Assembly (NCBI GenBank): GCA_020091685.1
Contig: CM034598.1
Span: 22,817,326 to 22,881,325 of the forward strand
Direction: 5' to 3'
DNA length: 64,000 bases
DNA from: Lutjanus erythropterus
Lineage: Eukaryota > Chordata > Actinopteri > Lutjaniformes > Lutjanidae
Each line of letters starts with the position of its first letter. Position 1 is the first letter of the stretch. Position numbers and translations under genes: made by a program. This document shows positions 48,241 to 61,195 of the stretch, piece by piece. The notes under the pieces were generated by a model, which made no database searches, was not told the origin of the DNA, and worked only from the letters and a program-made list of their open reading frames with translations.

Positions 48241-51200
48241 AAATAAACTCAATTATACAGCAGGTAGTTCCAACCAAGCAATTTAATCGGTCAACTAGAC
48301 ATTTTAGAACATGATCAAATCAGCATGACAGCACACATCGCTCATTAAAACATTACTCAACACAGGGAGGGGATGTTTTTGAAACATTTTTATTCATGAA
48401 AATAAATCATGAACCACAGTGTGCCTATGACCTCCTGTTAGTAGGTACATAACATCTTTAGAAGAATTAAATCAACTTTCTTTCATGGGTGAAGATACAA
48501 TTAGGAAAAGATCATGGTCCCAGAAACCAGCACTGAGTGTTAGTTGCAGACTAGATGTTTACCACGGCCTCTGCTGTTGAAGTTAAAACACTTTTTGAAC
48601 CACGCCATGCCCTCCCACTATTTATATGCATGTATCACTTATAATTTGTTGACAGTGAATTTAAAACACTGGTCTTTATAACAAAAAGTCACACATCAAT
48701 AGAAGACATGTCTTAAATGTGTTTGTATAGATAGAATAGATCATTCTGGCAAAATAAAAACTCCTTAAAGCCCTTGTAACAAAACTTGTACTTACTAACA
48801 TCTGTGACAATGATACAGTTTAGTTATATGGCTGTTTAATGCGCCCCCCAGTGGTTGAAATATAATATACCACTGTTAAAACTGTTAAAGATGATGACAT
48901 CAGGCTTTAAAACACTTTCTTGTGATGAATTAACTCTGCAGTATATTTTATCAAACATATGGATTCATACAAAGCTGCATAATAATAATAATAATTTTAA
49001 AACATTTGATTGTTTATCGTGTTTAAGCTTTATTTTACATTATAAATACTTATATGTATTTGTTTAACATAGACATGGGCTTGTTTCAGTCATAACTGTT
49101 TTATCAGGCAGCATTTTGAGATCTTGATCACAGCAAAAAGCATAAGTGTTCCAGAAACATGGTTTGTGGGGCAAAGCTTTGAGAAAGCACTGTTGTGCCT
49201 CAATCACAGGATGTGATCCCACTGTTCCTGGTTGCTTGAATGCAATTGTTGTTGTACCGCAGAGGAAGGAACTTATCAGGAGTTTCCTTTGAAAGAGGAA
49301 AGTGCCACCTTCCTTTCTGGAGAGGCAAACGTTTTTGTCCTGAAAGAGGGACGCGGGAGAAGAAAAGTTGGAACAGTTCTGCACAATTGTGATGTGCAAG
49401 TAGTTGGATTACATGCAGCTCGTCTTCATGGGCCGTCCATTTTAGAAATTTCACTGTTTGAATGGTGAGGAGTGACTCTTAGAATCAATTTCTCAGGTAA
49501 GAGGAAAGGTCACCGCTTGTGGTGATCTATTTTCACGATATTTTCAAAGAGATTTATTCAGTTATTATTTATGTATTGCAGACGGGAAAAGATTTGAATT
49601 TAACCAGCAGTGGTATTCAGGTCATCTTTACTATGCATTCTGGATACAGTTTGTCCTTGGTTACATTCAGATGTGCCTAAAGCAGCGTGTGTTATTGATT
49701 CAGGAGGCACGCTACTCTCGTCTGCTGGTTCAGCCATAAATGGAACATTAAACGTAATTTTCTCATAAATTTTCAACTTGTCCCCCCTGACCTCCAGAGT
49801 GAGTGAAAGGCTGCATCTCGTTACTGAACCCTGGTCATGGACATGTCAGGTCAGGAGTGTTACATCGAGGAATTAAACATTTAAAAGTAGTATTTTATAT
49901 TGCTCTGAAATTTCAAATCAATCTTTGTGTGCATAAGTGTATGTGCTGGGCGAGTGCTGGTGAATATGTGAGTACGTGCTGGTGTGTGCGGTTGTCTTTG
50001 GCGTTGCATTTTATTTGCTGAGCTATATCATCTTGCTAGTGTCATGAATATGGGCAGTGGTCAATAACATTTGAAACATCACTGCCGAACACAGCATAAA
50101 AACTGACATACAGGGCCTTTCCTTCCTCTTTCCTTGAAGCATTTAACTGTTATTTGCCAGGATGTTATAGTTGCAGCTGGGAGTGGAGGGGGGTCCCTAG
50201 GGGGGGCTTGGCTCTCCTAAGAGACATGAGCTCCCTGGAAAGCCTGTTTTGAAAAATGTAAGGGGAGCTTAAGACTATCTTCATTTTTACTGTCACCTTT
50301 TTTTCTGTAAAAATGTATATTTATTTGTGTATTTAGCAGTCCCTTAAAGATTATGCTGGCTTTTTTGGGTGGGATTATTGCAGCCTAAATTGTCAGATTT
50401 CATCACAGCTTTTCTAAAAACAAAATGTGATGGATGCTGCGTTGTTTCAGCCTTTTCATGCCCTGGAATTGTGGAAGCAAATGAGCAGTGCACAACAACA
50501 AAGTTGAGATTTTTTTTAATTTTGTTATTTTATGTAATTCCTTAAAAATCAAAGGTGACTTGTTCCAGGGAGAATACAACCACACTCTGTTCTGAGGGTT
50601 CAAAGTAACCTCGGGATTTTAAAAGCTACAACAAAACATGCTTTTTTTGTAAAAGAAGAATTGCACAAAGAATCAAAATCATTTTGGAGCTCAAAATGGT
50701 AAGCACAAAATTATAAAATAGAAAAGTAAACAGAGCATTGATAAAGTCAATAGAGTTTGGGGTTTTGACAAAATTGCAAGGTTGTGCAGAATTCATGGGG
50801 ATTGGTTGAATTCGAGTTTATTGTTCCAATAGCAACTTCATGGAAGGACTGATTCAGATTGCTGAAATAAATAACAGACTAATAGTAAAGCACTTGTCAA
50901 CATGGATGTTTATTTGTCCATAATAAATTTGGATCATTTGTGTTCAATGAGCACAATACTGTCTACTCATGCTGTGGCCGTCTAAGCATCAGAGTGCACT
51001 CAACACACACTACGCACCTTATGTTGTCTTTCAAGTGAATGTCCTCTGACTAAGAACCCCCCACTCCACTTTGCATTGGTAATTTTATTATTTCTTTGCA
51101 GAGAGTGATGAGGAAAAAAAAATTCAAAGGTGAATCACTGTTCTGTTTCTTTGTTGTCTTAGGCTAAATATTCTGTGTGAACTGAATTATATTGTTGTAT

Positions 51201-53366
51201 TATTGTATATTATGTGTGCATAGCATCCCGCCCCTGAGAAAAAGAGCTCCCCCAAAAGCCATTGTATAATTCAGACATTGCTTGTATCCAGTATTTATTC
51301 AAAATACCCATAAACAAGTGAATACAATGTAAAATATCTGCAAGCATTTAATGCCTCTCCACACTGATCACAGGTCGCTGATCATGTTCTGAACAACTGA
51401 TAACTCCAGCAAGGAATGGACCCAGTAGCTCTTCAGTTTTTCTTACATGGTTCTTGTCTTTTCATTGATCTAATTTCCATACTATATAACACAGTCCCCT
51501 TCTCCTGATATATATCATTTATAATACTTCAAGAGACATTTCAGACATTTAACGTAAAGCTTGATTGCTAGTGCAAGCAGAGAGCATCTACCGTCTTTCA
51601 CACTCAAAGAATAGCCGTCCAGGCATGTAGGTATGTTCGTTGGGGAGGCAGATGTTGGATGATAATGTGGTTTACCACACCAGTCTGACATCTGACATCT
51701 CATGTGTCATGCAGCGTGCAGCCAGATGGTGTCCTTGACTCCTGCAAGAATAAAAGAGGTTGCCTAGTGTGATGGCCTGTTACTATACATTAGCTCATAT
51801 CTCACTCTAACGGGCTGTTATTATTATGATACACCTACACTTTGTAGATGGTGTCCTCAAAATACCCGATTTATTCTGTACAATAATAATAATTCATTCA
51901 TTTAGAATCCATTTTCACATACTGGCAAAGCTAAAAAAAGGTTAGTGTGAGCATTTTTCCACTAGTATGATAGATTTTAGGGAATTTACCATTTTTGCTC
52001 CCTTTCATTTTTCATAATGAATGTGTTTGGTTTATAAGAAAGCACATATACAGCTTTATAATTTCGTAAAACACTATTTTCATATCATGTTGAATTAAAA
52101 AAGATATGAAGTGTAAAGAATATCCAATGTCTCCTGGACAAAAATAAACACACATGGGAGACGCGAGGAGAATTTTTGTGCAATAACAAAAACAGAGGCG
52201 ATGAAACTCAATGAATGCTGTTTTCATCAGATTACACATGCGGCTAAAGCTACCCGCGGTAATAATGACATTTAGTGATTAATGACTATGCCAAGAGATT
52301 ACTACGAAACCAAGAGTTATAAATGGGCAGTAATATGAGTAATAATATTCCTTATCATCATTTAGTTCAGTTCAATAAACTTGTTACTTTCATTTTTATG
52401 CCTGTAGTAAAGAGTGTGCTATTCTGGCAGTAGAACAGCAGGTTGAGGTTAGTAACACCGCGATTTAATGTACATGTAAACATAATGTATTGCATGTTAT
52501 TATGGCACTTGATGAGGCTGGTTATAGCATCACTTTGTGCACCACTATAAAAAATGTGTGCAACATAATCAAACTTGTGATCAATAAATACTGTACATCC
52601 ACAGGTCTCGCTGCTTTTAGTTAATGGAAATCATTAATTCAGTCATGGCATTAAAGATGATCACTGTCCCGCTCGTGAAACAGTGACTGTCAAAAGGTGA
52701 AGGTCTAAGGTACAGTCTTCCTTTCCATATAAAGAAAAACCCCAGAGCAGCTGAACCTGAGCTGTGGTGGATACACAAGCTCAAATAATGTGTATAAACC
52801 CTTTCAATTATTAGAATCTCCAGTCGGGGCCAGTTACTATACGCTGGCGCTTTGGGCCTCAAAATAACATAATACAATATAAAATATTTTTATATGTAGA
52901 GAGAGCTCTTATTAATAATTCAGTGTTTTGCTTCTTGACTGTGAAAATGCTCGAAACTCATCCATTCTTATTGTATCATTAGCATAAACACTCGGATATA
53001 AACAAAGGATGATCCACACGCTTCATGCAGTTTTTCAACCTCCTCTAGTTTTTGCCGTACAGTTCATTTTGAATAATGCAATGACTTGAACATTTTATAA
53101 CACGTATCTCTTGATCTTGCAGAAGTTGTGGGAAAATCCTTGTCTCCCTTGTAATCAATATGCTCATCTTATTTTAGCAGAGGGGACTACTCACTCACAA
53201 ATCAATCGGGCACGGAGCATTTGTGAAAAGTGTCATCCTTGGCTTTAAATACGTTATTCATAATCAGATAATGGAGGCGATGTGTGTGTGAGCAGAGGAT
53301 ATTTAAACATCTTTCATAGTTCAGATCAATGCCTGTCCCCATTAAATAACATGTGCAATTATGGTT
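48241..53366. other. intergenic; nothing recognised
   Basis: AT-rich with many short ORFs of no recognisable family. No RNA gene seen. Confidence 0.4.
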
Positions 53367-53817
53367 TAGGTAGATACTAGTCTTGCATAGCCAGACCTCC
53401 CTCCACAGCGCTCAGTGCTGGACAAAGGTCTGGCTTCACATACAACACATTCTGCTATAGGGGAAAAAAGCCCTGCCTTGTTTGCATTTTTTAAAAACAA
53501 TCACGAATATCTTGGCCAGGGCTAAGCCCAGGATGTAATGATGGTGCTGCTGCAAAATAATGTTGAGCGGGACTTGTTTTGGTAGAACACTTCAAATTCT
53601 GGCATTAAAATGACTACATCACTGGTAACAGCTGTTTGCCTGTTTATATTCATACCATTAGTGTCCCAGGTGCTATTTTGCCATTTTCAGCGTGTCGGTT
53701 GCAGCTCTTGTTCTTGTTTCCTGGGTACTCTGAGAACGCAGATAGCGATACTGTGGCCTATGAAATGACTTATACCAGCAGTGTGCATCTGGTGAGTCAG
53801 ACTAGGTAGATACTAGT
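53367..53817. mobile_element. MITE with long direct-repeat flanks
   Basis: TAGGTAGATACTAGT occurs at 53,367-53,381 and again at 53,803-53,817. Inside, CTAGTCTTGCATAGCC and its rough mirror GTGAGTCAGACTAG form short inverted ends. GCCAGACC, TTGTTTGCATTTTTTAAA and ACTTGTTTTGGTAGAACA are landmarks of a common fish element. The shared flank includes the target duplication (8-9 bp core). Confidence 0.75.
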
Positions 53818-55455
53818 GGACACAATAGTTGGTAGCCTCTACTTCACCAAACCTGCAGTGGGAGGTGGTGGAGGCGGATGAGAGATTGTACAGTACTGAA
53901 ATCCAGCAGCAGTTTGAGTGCTGAGTTCTCCTCTAACCTTTTGTCATGGACGTGGAAATGAGGAACGAGTAGTGTTCATCTATTTCAGAGGAACACAAGT
54001 TAAGCTCACTGTAATTCTATGGTGTCAGTGTGTAAGCTTGTGGTGATGAAAAGCATGAAAACGCAGTGTTAATAGGGGGCTGAAGTGCAGAACATTAACA
54101 TTGATCAAATTATTCCACTGTAGAAATCCATAAATCCTGACCAGATGCTCTGCAGTATCAAGCAGGTAGGGTAAGGCTTGTTGTGGTTCACAGTCTTTCA
54201 TGGTTCACAATTCATTTCTCAATCCAGTTACCACCCACCCCACGGGCATATACAGTTGACAACCGCATCATAATGAAGTACCTGAAACACCCATATCCAG
54301 CAGTGCCGACAGAATAGCCTACAGCAGGAGTTCTCAGCTTTTTGTCGATGTGCCCCGTGAGCGCTTTTCCATCGAAAAGACGATGACGGCCACTGGTGGA
54401 AAGACATTCGGAGTTGGTGACCCAAACTGAAGACGTACATTGAACGTTCACATATTTCATCAGGTGACATTTTTCATCCTCTACAATATTTGGATAATAC
54501 TTTGGATTGAAAACAAAACAAAAAAAAAAATGTTGCGCGCAAGTCTCAAACCCCAGTGGCCTACAGCATGAAGCACAATTTCTTTATTTTTACACAAAGA
54601 AATTTCCTCATCGCAATGTTCTGGAAGCTTCACGTTGGCAGCACACAGCCTTTACAGTGTGTATACAGTACGACATTGATGCGTTGAAATTACATCTTTA
54701 TGCAGGCCACATTTCACCTACCAGAGAAATCTGTCTTCATACTAATCAATATTGTCTCTTTTTTAACCCACAACTGAACATATTATTAGAATAATTAAAC
54801 AAATTTGTGACACGTTGATGTTGTAACTGCATTTAATCCTGATTAAAAAGTTAGCCAAAAGAGGTCTTAAACGTTCAGACCAAATATCAACTATTTTTCA
54901 ACGAGCAACAACGAGCAACAGCCACCAACGTTGAATTGCAGTTTGGTTCTCACTGGATGGGGACTGGTGAGCTGGCAAAGAGCGGTCTTTTGGGGGGTGG
55001 ATTTCTGGTCATTCAGAAATCCCGAATCTATGAATATTCAAATATGCATATGTGTTTGACACGATGTGCTTTAAGTCCACTGTTACCACTTTCTACAAGA
55101 CTACCCATATAAATGATTTACAGATCATTTATAATTAGATTATTAATTAAGTTTTAAAGCCCATAATTATCTGTGGTGTTAAACCTCAGATCTCACTGTT
55201 TTCTTAGCTTACTTTGTTTTCTCCATCAGCCAGCATACCTGTCAGTCTCATCAGATATGGCATATCAAAGTAACATATCAAATTACCAAGCTCATACATT
55301 AAGGTTTTGGCAATATTGTTTGCCTTCACATTTTCAGCATGCTGTCAGCAGCATTAAGTTATAACAGGTGTTGACATGACATAAGTGATTATTTTATTTT
55401 ACATTTTGCCAGTTATAAATGTTAGTATTAGTAAGATTAATTTTAGTAAGTAGTA
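53818..55455. other. intergenic; nothing recognised
   Basis: Contains an A run at about 54,520-54,530. No supported gene. Confidence 0.4.
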
Positions 55456-55723
55456 TAGAGCTGATTAATTAATATATTGATTATTAAATTAATTGACAAC
55501 TATTCTGATAGATCGATCAGTTTTAAAAAAGTTTACTCCTCTGTGACAGTAAACTGATTATCTTTGGGTTGTGGACACAACAAGATGATTGAGGACGTCA
55601 TCTTGGGCTTTGTGAAACAGATAAAACATTTTTTCACCATTTTATAGACCAAACAACAACTAATCAATTAATTGAGAAAATAATTGACTGTGACTGTGAA
55701 AACATTAGTTAGTTGCAGCCCTA
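55456..55723. mobile_element. hAT-type MITE with 8-bp target duplication
   Basis: Starts TAGAGCTG and ends CAGCCCTA, inverted ends of a very common teleost hAT MITE. The interior AGTTTACTCCTCTGTGACAG and GTCATCTTGGGCTTTGTG are family landmarks. Flanks AAGTAGTA and AAGTAGAA form an 8-bp duplication with one mismatch. Confidence 0.8.
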
Positions 55724-57662
55724 AAGTAGAATCTGAATGTTGCCAAAATCGAGAGCCCACACTGACATATGAAAACTGCGTTTGTTTATAATTGTTTTTT
55801 TTTCACAATTTATAGTGTTTACAACGTAATTAATACTTAATTATAAACCGCCAGTAGCTCATGTATAAGGCTTTTCTTATTGTAAATTGGTACCAGTGCA
55901 CTCCCAGTGTATGTGAACTGGTGACATCAAGTTTCCAAACTATTCTAGTGTACATTACAGAGATTTAAGTTTGTTTTAAGATTTAAGGCTTCAGCAGATG
56001 GATGTGACAACAAACTCTGCACATAGCCTACATCATTCTGCACACTGACTGAGGGATGATCAGTGCTCTACAGCAGCATACCACCATAACAATATTTTCT
56101 TATGCTGGTGATGCTGTCAGCATTGATCCAATGTCCCAAAATTACCTTGTATGATATACCACTGTCTCTTTGCCTTTGACGTGTAAGTTAAGCTGTGGTA
56201 TCTCAATTACCTGCAGTGGTGCAGTCAGTACTAAGCATATGCAGAGGCAGGATCTATTTCTGAAATGTAAAAGAGTGTTTTCTGAAGCCAGGGCTGCATG
56301 GGGAAGAGGCAGCTTACTGACCTTGAAGGTTCATCAGTATGTAGTTTTTCACTTGTAATCGCAGGGGGCTTTCAAGACAGTGACTGAAGGAGAATATTTT
56401 TTCTGCATGGCTTCATACGCTGAGACATTTCCCCATGGGATTCTGTTTGATGTGAGAATAGCAGACTGTACAGATGTGTATTAGTGTGAGATAAATTTAA
56501 CTTGCCTTTAATAGTGTGTGTGGATGTCTATTGGTTATTTATGAGAGTTATTAACGTTTCCATGTTTTTCTGTTTATGAATGAGCATGCGTGCGTATCCA
56601 CATTCATTATAATGAGCTAGAAGCTCCTACTAATAATCCTGATAGTCAGGTTTGAGGAGTAACAGATTACAATTAATGGGATAACATAATTAGGGTACAA
56701 AAAGGTAGCTGTATTCCATTACAGTTACAGAAATAAAGGATCAGATTTGCAGATAGAGTTTGTAGAAATAGGGATTATGAGCAGGATTATAAAATACTTT
56801 TTTGAAATAAAGAACAACACTTAACGAGTCTCACAATGCTCCTCTGATCTGAGTGAAACCAGCTAATCTTACTGTCAAATCATTATCATGGCCTTTAGTG
56901 AAAAACATGCTACACTGGGTAGGAATTTCAACATTATTTTGTCTTTAAATCAGAAAAGAGAAACTGCCTTCAGCTCTGAAAATGCTGTCGTCACCCAAGA
57001 ACTCAACATCTAGCCTAACTAGCCTAGAGAAACATTTACAGGTAAGACCATTTGCTAATGTTAGCCACACAGACCAACCATTAGCATTAGGTACACAAAC
57101 CTATCGCCAATATTAATATGTACAGAAATCCTAGTGGGCTAACCTGTCACTATACTGAAAAATATTTTGGGACTGTAGGGACTGATGCCAGTCACCAGGA
57201 TGTTGCGTTTGTGTCGCGTTTACACTTGAAGTTTGAGTGTGAACATCTACTAAACGAAGTACATTTATACGTGCATAATTATCACAATCGATCTAAACAT
57301 GTATTCACGTATAACAAAGGAAGTAATATCTGGACAAACAACTGATAAACCTTACAACTAACATAAACCTTTTAAGGCAAAGTAATTTTACTGTATTTGG
57401 TATTAAGGTAATCCAAAGGTAACACAAGATAAGGTTACTGTCTAAATAGGTTACTGGTTGCATTTTTTAAGAGGTAATCTTTGTATCAGCATACATTTTT
57501 AAAGTAACCCTCCCAACCCTGCTGATAATGCAGTGTAGTTAGTAGTCTTCCCCTTTTCCTCCTTGAGCAAGCAGTGATTTACTTTGTTAAGGTGTGACCT
57601 CATCACTCTGCCTCCATGATACCCCACCTCCCCCTCGCAGCAAGACTAGGCAGCCCTGTTAT
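55724..57662. other. intergenic upstream of klhl4
   Basis: No supported gene. GTTAGC-type motifs near 57,050-57,090 are too few to call. Confidence 0.4.
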
Positions 57663-57678
57663 CACACACACACACACA

Positions 57679-57750
<72 letters not shown>

Positions 57751-57885
57751 GATACTCACAGAGATACTCACACAGGGACACACAGAACAGCAGCAGAGGG
57801 GACTGGGCAGGGCTTGGGAGATTTTCTCATTTTATTTCCAGTGTATACATGTCTATCTCTCAGTGTGTGTGTGTGTGTGTGTGTG
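57663..57885. repeat. compound CA / CT / CA / GT microsatellites
   Basis: CA run at about 57,663-57,679, an almost pure CT run to about 57,714, a second CA run to about 57,746, then a GT run at 57,863-57,885. They lie just upstream of the klhl4 leader and are likely length-variable. Confidence 0.95.
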
Positions 57886-58314
57886 CACAGGAGAGGCAGA
57901 GGGAGAGAAAGCGAAACAGGGGAGGCGAAGGGGAGGGAGTGTGGATCATGCATGTGCATTAACTCAGCTCCAGCGGCACAGCAGCAGCAGCAAACAGAAA
58001 CAGCAGCAGCAGCAGCAGCAGCAGCACAGGAGGGAAGGAGGGAGAGAAAGACAGAGAGGGAGAGTTGGAGGGAGGGTAGTTGTCTCAGGCACAGGAACAA
58101 AAGCTGCAGAGGACTGCTTTCCATCTCCACTAAAAGAACAACGGAGGAGTAATAGAAGGAGGAGGGGGTGGTCATGATAGTAGTGAAACAATAACGGAAG
58201 AGAAGAGGCACATTGTAGTCAGTGAGGACTGAAACCAAGGCTCTTCTCTCCTCTGCTCTCCATGTTTTTGGGGACTCAACGTACCATCGCCTTCGTCTCC
58301 AAACCCAGAGGAGG
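57880..58314 (+). promoter_or_regulatory. klhl4 5' leader/promoter-proximal region
   Basis: Purine-rich, GC-richer sequence leading into the klhl4 start codon, containing a CAG run and GGAGG-rich stretches. The transcription start is not obvious and no TATA box is clear. An out-of-frame ATG at 58,262 and others upstream could act as small upstream reading frames. Assigned by position only. Confidence 0.4.
58001..58024. repeat. CAG trinucleotide repeat in klhl4 leader
   Basis: Eight uninterrupted CAG units, preceded by a shorter CAG run at about 57,979-57,992. It is upstream of the start codon, so untranslated if the leader assignment is right. Confidence 0.9.
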
Positions 58315-58775
58315 ATGTCTGTGTCGGGGAAGAAGGAATTTGACGTGAAGCAGATCCTCAGGCTCCGCTGGCGCTGGTTCAGCCATTCATCCCAAGGTTC
58401 GGCCGGCAGTGGAGGCGGCGGCGTTGGAGGGGTGGGAGGCTACATCCAGCAGGATGGCCTGGACCACAGAGTGACGCCCGTCCAGGGCCGGCTGAAGAGT
58501 CACTCACGGGAAAGAGGCATCGGAGGACTACGCAAGACTAACAGTCCCGTCCACAGCATCTTGGCACCGACGCCGGGGCCCACACCTGTCTATGTCAGAG
58601 CGGGTCATCAATCATGGCACCATCAGCAAAACACCATCCAGGGTCTCCAGGTCAACGAGGAGTCTTCAAAGAGCAGCTCATCGCCCAGTGCCACAAGGAA
58701 AGAGGACGCCAACACCTGCCAGGATGACGTGAAGAACAGCACAGAGGAACCTGCAGAGGTGGAGGCCAGAGAGAG
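58315..58775 (+). CDS. klhl4: klhl4 first coding exon (N-terminal part; gene continues past window)
   Basis: Encodes 153 residues plus two bases, ending AGAGAG|GTATGA (donor GT at 58,776). It begins MSVSGKKEFDVKQILRLRWR, which I recognise as the KLHL4 N-terminus; KLHL5 has a related but different version (KQILKIRWRWFGH). Further KLHL4 landmarks follow in order: TPVQGRLKSHSR, then L-(R)-K-(T/S)-NSPVH, ILAP-PGP, and an acidic, Ser-rich tail. KLHL4 is a BTB-BACK-kelch protein of the actin-binding/Cul3-adaptor class; this exon holds only the N-terminal extension before the BTB domain, which must lie in later exons outside the window. Compared with human, a glycine-rich insertion (SGGGGVGGVGG) follows WFSH-SQG. 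The in-frame GTG-led extension upstream (58,222) is not a real start; ATG at 58,315 has A at -3. Confidence 0.92.
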
Positions 58776-60412
58776 GTATGACTGTTAGGGGCTGTTAGGA
58801 GTCACTTTGCATATCATATTCTCACTCAGCAGAAGCCAGATTATAGGATGCTATTTTGGGAACACATGCTTCCCTGATGTTTCATAGTGAGAGTGTCGCT
58901 GCTAAATAAAATCTGCATCTAACTGAGGAAGTCTGACGCCTGAGGCAACACTCCAGGATTAAGAAGTAAGAATGTTTTGTTGTGATTAGGGAAGATGAGC
59001 ACAACCTACAGTAAACAAACAGCAAATGTTCCCTACTTAGCACAAAACAGTAGACTTAAAATCTGTCTTCAACATTTATGAGACTAAATACTAGACTATA
59101 TCTGCAGCTTTTATAACTTCACTCAATATTTGCACTGCCATCCTGCATGTAGATTCTTTAATTAAGCCAGGATTAAATTATCTGCACAGCTATCATTTTC
59201 CAATTTACTCAAGCTCTGCAGCTGCCACCATGGCTCACCTGGGGACAGCTCACTCTCATTGTCCACAGCATGTTGGGCAGGATAAACCAATAAAGCATCG
59301 TTTTAATTATTCAGTGGACCGAAAAGCCCAGGCTTTTTCTGCTCCGCTGTCCGTGTTGTGGTCCAGATTACATGCACTGCATGACTTTGGGTGATTCCTC
59401 AGAGTATTCAGTTTTTACACATTACACTAATGCGTTCTTCCATAGAGTTAAAAGTGGATACCGGGAATGAGCCATTACATCACATAACACGTACCGGACC
59501 TATAAAAAGAGGAAGCGGTGCAATCACATGAATTATCCAGACCGGCACTACAACCACTTTATAAGCCAAAAGCTATCATAGCTAGTGGCTGGCAGAGGTT
59601 ATTTAATTTATTTTCTACCAAAATCTTTTTACATATCCTGACGCCAAACTCTCAGGGTCATAGATGTTTTTTTCCAGCTATAAATCCCTCCCCCTGCTTT
59701 TCCAGGTTGTGTTTTTTTTCCCCCCTCTGTCTTCCGTGAGATCCTACATCTTCTTCCAGGAAGTAAACAGGTTAGAGAGATGTGTGTGTGTGCGTGCTGT
59801 CTGGCAGAAAGCTAAAAGCACCTCACATGCAGGATGAAAAGACCAAGTCTCCTTTTATCTCGCCTGTGACATTCTAAGGTGATTGGTCCTCTAGCTTTGC
59901 TGATTCCTGCCTGGCTTTTGTTCCATGCACCTGGTGATGAAATGAATGATGAAAGTGAAGCTGTCCCTTTGTTTTATACTGTACAGAGCTCAGCATGATT
60001 GAGCCCATCATTCTCAATACACACACTATGTCTACAGCCCAAAATGTGCTAATATGGATGAAATGAATGCCACGGGCAGTGGACGGTCGAGTACCCTCAA
60101 CTGAACATGAATTATTCTGAGTTAAGATGCAGTTTTGACGATTCGCTCTCCGTGTTGGCATAATTGGCAGATGTTCATGTTTTGGGGTCCCTGTGTGTGA
60201 AAAGTACATGCATAAAAGATGTGCCTTACAGTAAAAATGTGTAACTCTCTGGCTCTCAGAGGGACCTTGAGTTCATGCCGGCCATGTAAAATACAGCACA
60301 GCCGTCATATTTTGACAATGATGCTGAAATATTAAAATGGTTCTGCTCTGTTGGGTCATAAAATAAATCCTTGCCTCAGCTCTGCTTGATTTTAGCGATA
60401 TCCGTTCATAGG
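58776..60412 (+). other. klhl4 intron 1, first part
   Basis: Follows the klhl4 donor site. AT-rich with no open frame resembling the BTB domain, a short TG run near 59,781, and nothing else recognised. Confidence 0.6.
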
Positions 60413-61195
60413 GGTGGAAGTAACTATTACAACTACTCAAATCACTGAAATTAAGTAAGTTTTTGAGGACTGTCTTTAATTTTACTTACACTTAAGTATG
60501 CATTACAGCATGTACTTAGGTAAAAGAACAATTTGAATTAATATCCAAGCCTTTCATTTACATTTTAGTAGCTAAAATATTACAAACTGACCATTTAAAA
60601 CCAATGACATACTGACAAAAACACCCTTCTCTGCAGCAGGTACAGGTTTGAAGAGGTGAGCGTGACCAGAGAGCAGAACGCTAGTTGGGAGGAATTTAAA
60701 AAAAATTGTGAAAAATGTTCATTGCAATTTCTCAGAGCCCAAAGCGACATCTTCAAATTGCTTCTTCTGTCCAACGAACAGTCTGAAACCTAATGACTCT
60801 TCATTCACTGTAATAAATGACAGAGAAAAACAGATATTCCTTACATTCAAAAAGATGGAACCACCTAATATTTTTGAATAAAAAATGACCAAACCAATCA
60901 ATTGATTATCAAAATGGCAACTAAATTTGCTTTGATCAACTGATCAGTAAATCAACTAATCCTTGCAGCCCTAATTTATACTTGGAGCAACAGATACCCC
61001 GTTTGATTTAATGCTTGCTGCTGATAATGAATTACACATCCACAATTAAAACATAGCTAATACTCTGAGTACTTTTTCACAAGACTACTTTGTACTTTGA
61101 GTATTTATTTAAGACCAGTAGTTACCTGTAATTGAGTAATATTTCAGTAATGTAACAGTGCAGCCTTTCAGTACTCTTTACACCACTATCCATTT
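60413..61195. mobile_element. 'TACTTAAGTA'-type repeat, interrupted by a hAT MITE
   Basis: Left part GGGGTGGAAGTAACTATTAC with TTACTTACACTTAAGTATGC; right part GAGTACTTTTTCACAAG, TTGAGTAATATTTCAGTAATG and GTACTCTTTACACCACTATC. Between them sits the element at 60,707-60,973. Confidence 0.55.
60707..60973. mobile_element. hAT-type MITE, nested copy
   Basis: Shares landmarks with the family at 55.5 kb but in the opposite internal order: TTTCTCAGAGCCCAAAG, TCTGTCCAACGAACAG, AAAAATGACCAAACCAATC, ending CTTGCAGCCCTA. The left end is truncated or decayed. Confidence 0.65.

Noticed and set aside
57616-58152. 178-codon + strand open frame upstream of klhl4
   Set aside because: It is mostly translated CA, CT, GT and CAG microsatellites and shows no protein-like features.
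58222-58314. 31-codon in-frame extension before the klhl4 start
   Set aside because: It begins at GTG, not ATG, and the known KLHL4 N-terminus starts exactly at the ATG at 58,315.
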